In this document: one piece after another, positions 62,608 through 64,000 of the stretch
How the letters are laid out: the number at the start of each line of letters is the position of its first letter
Numbering within the stretch: position 1 is the stretch's first letter
Assembly (NCBI GenBank): GCA_003344405.1
Contig: NOWV01000083.1
Coordinates: 248,001 to 312,000 of the forward strand
DNA length: 64,000 bases
DNA from: Trichoplax sp. H2
Taxonomy: Eukaryota; Placozoa; Uniplacotomia; Trichoplacea
Direction: 5' to 3'
Notes under the pieces: generated by a model
Databases searched by the model: none
The model's input: only the letters and a program-made list of their open reading frames with translations
Told to the model about the DNA's origin: nothing
Program-made: the position numbers and the translations under genes

Positions 62608-64000
62608 CATGGTTCGCTATTACTGTACAACGTACATTGTATAGTGCATATATATGACATGCTGTACGCTGTACAGTATATAATAACATATGCGCGTAGC
62701 AAATAAAATACGAGTACTGTACACATGCAAACGAACCTACTATACTTACTCAAGTTATTAGCGATCAATACTTTTATAATTTACTTTACTCCTTAGTATT
62801 GTTGTGTATTACTATCTAGAGCTGATACTAACAACCGTATTGAAGGTTCGTATTATTCTCAATTAGCATGGAGACAAGAAATTGAACGCGTAGTTAAAGT
62901 TATTGTAAAACTAACTACTAGCTCCTACTCTCTTTATTGTATTAAAAAAAACGGCGGCTTATATACGTGACCGTTTACATTTACAACGCAATATAATTTC
63001 AAGTTTGTTTAATACTTAATTCATTAGTGTGGGCAGTACAATCTACAATTAACACGTAGAATTAACAAGTGTAGAAAAACAAATTTTTAGAATACTATAA
63101 ATAATAAAATATAATCAATCACGATTATTATTATGTAACCTGTGACAATAGCAAATTTATAACATACTAAATTAAGGTAATGTCGAATTAACGCAAACAC
63201 ACAATAGCAATCTTAAATGTACCATAACCGATTAATCCTGTATATAGTAATCCATCGTATTAAACGTACAATTCAATAAATATAGCGTAGTATACAATAG
63301 GTATCATTACAGACTGAGATACCGTATCTATGGATATTAGGCTAAGGGCTTTAAGATGAACGATGCATCACACCCTTAAGGGTATTTTTAAATACTTACA
63401 ATGGAGAAACAGCATCTACTCGTATTTTCTTGTATGTAAGCTGTCATATGCTGTAGAATACTTGTAAATCTCATGATGGCAATCAAGCCTTGTTAAAAGA
63501 GTCAATGGACATAAAAATTTATGTTCGACTTTATTCTTGCAAAGTAGCTCACTTTTCAAACTTACGAGGTAAATACTATATAAGCAGTGTTTACTGTATT
63601 ACTGTATACATTACACACGTAGTACTGTACAAGCATGACAGGTGGTAACATAAAGGCACAATATATAAAATATTATCAGCTATGTTTCTTCTTTTAATTC
63701 TTTTAAATTACAAATCGCGTAACTATTAAGGAATACGTATGAGTACATAATAAATCTAAAATCTAAAATCCATATTCCCCTTATTAATAAAATTGTTTAT
63801 TAATACATATTTACTAGAAGTACTAAGATTAATTAGAGCGTCATTTAGAGGTAAAATTGAAATTTAGATCTTGCCAAAAAATTTTCGGTTCCTCCTCCTA
63901 ATCAATAAGAAATAATTCCCGCAGGGGAGAAGGAAAAGGAATACAGTTACGGTATTGCTACTCTTGAAGAGAATTAGATAGTTTTGTAAAATATAGTCAA

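Larger units (their letters stand above)
62227..64000. other. 5' flank of Sel1-repeat gene and window end
   Basis: No coding exon recognised. GTAC palindrome patches occur at 62404-62422 (about 180 bp upstream of the Sel1 gene ATG), about 62621-62680 and about 63587-63630. A perfect 20-bp palindrome is at 62588-62607. The long minus-strand open frame across 62376-62768 appears to be a by-product of these repeats. Confidence 0.5.

Noticed and set aside
62376-62768. 130-codon minus-strand open frame upstream of the Sel1-repeat gene
   Set aside because: It runs across GTAC palindromes, its first ATG comes well inside, its composition is odd (Cys/Tyr-rich) and it resembles no family. I treat it as a fortuitous frame in repeat-rich promoter DNA.

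Overview
The window is nuclear DNA of a compact, AT-rich animal genome. All eleven recognisable genes are metazoan families. Almost all are split by short introns (about 50 bp to 1.3 kb) with ordinary GT-AG sites and standard stop codons. Paxillin, an axonemal dynein heavy chain and other holozoan or metazoan genes, together with very high A+T and about one gene per 6 kb, suggest an early-branching animal. I favour a placozoan (Trichoplax/Hoilungia-like). That is an inference, since no rRNA or mitochondrial marker is present. No tRNA, rRNA, CRISPR array or coding transposon was found. Exon models below were built by hand from splice signals and checked for reading phase across every junction.

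Layout: (1) 2.6-23.6 kb, plus strand: a complete inner-arm axonemal dynein heavy chain DNAH10, 32 exons and about 4,662 aa. Its 3' half is one 6.6-kb exon. (2) 25.4-29.5 kb, plus: a CCDC74/CCDC92-family coiled-coil gene. (3) 31.0-32.6 kb, minus: a secreted DsbA-like thioredoxin-fold protein, head-to-head with (4) 33.4-36.8 kb, plus: paxillin (four LD motifs, four LIM domains). (5) 38.6-39.6 kb, minus: intronless CD2BP2 (GYF domain, U5 snRNP), head-to-head with (6) 40.5-42.4 kb, plus: NIF3L1. (7) 44.9-53.9 kb: three NUDT19-like Nudix paralogues with the same exon architecture, two minus and one plus. Only the first ends in the peroxisomal signal SKL. (8) 55.9-58.2 kb, plus: a TMEM134/TMEM230-family two-span membrane protein. 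(9) 59.5-62.2 kb, minus: a Sel1-repeat protein with a mitochondrial-type N-terminus.

The most striking feature not explained by genes is a family of self-complementary CTGTAC/GTACAG (ACTGTAC-type) clusters. They lie within roughly 20-300 bp upstream of most start codons, including the intergenic space of all three head-to-head gene pairs. One cluster forms an expanding 3-copy array between CD2BP2 and NIF3L1. Another at 43.25 kb has no annotated gene beside it. I propose them as a lineage-specific promoter signature. Other leads are the 3'-biased intron loss in DNAH10 and the DNAH10-CCDC74/92 (and more loosely PXN) linkage shared with human 12q24. Further leads are the NUDT19 expansion with split targeting, and a 26-bp-arm perfect inverted repeat in the first paxillin intron.

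Functionally the genes are unrelated (cilia, adhesion, splicing, CoA metabolism, redox, mitochondria). I see no operon-like logic beyond shared bidirectional promoters.
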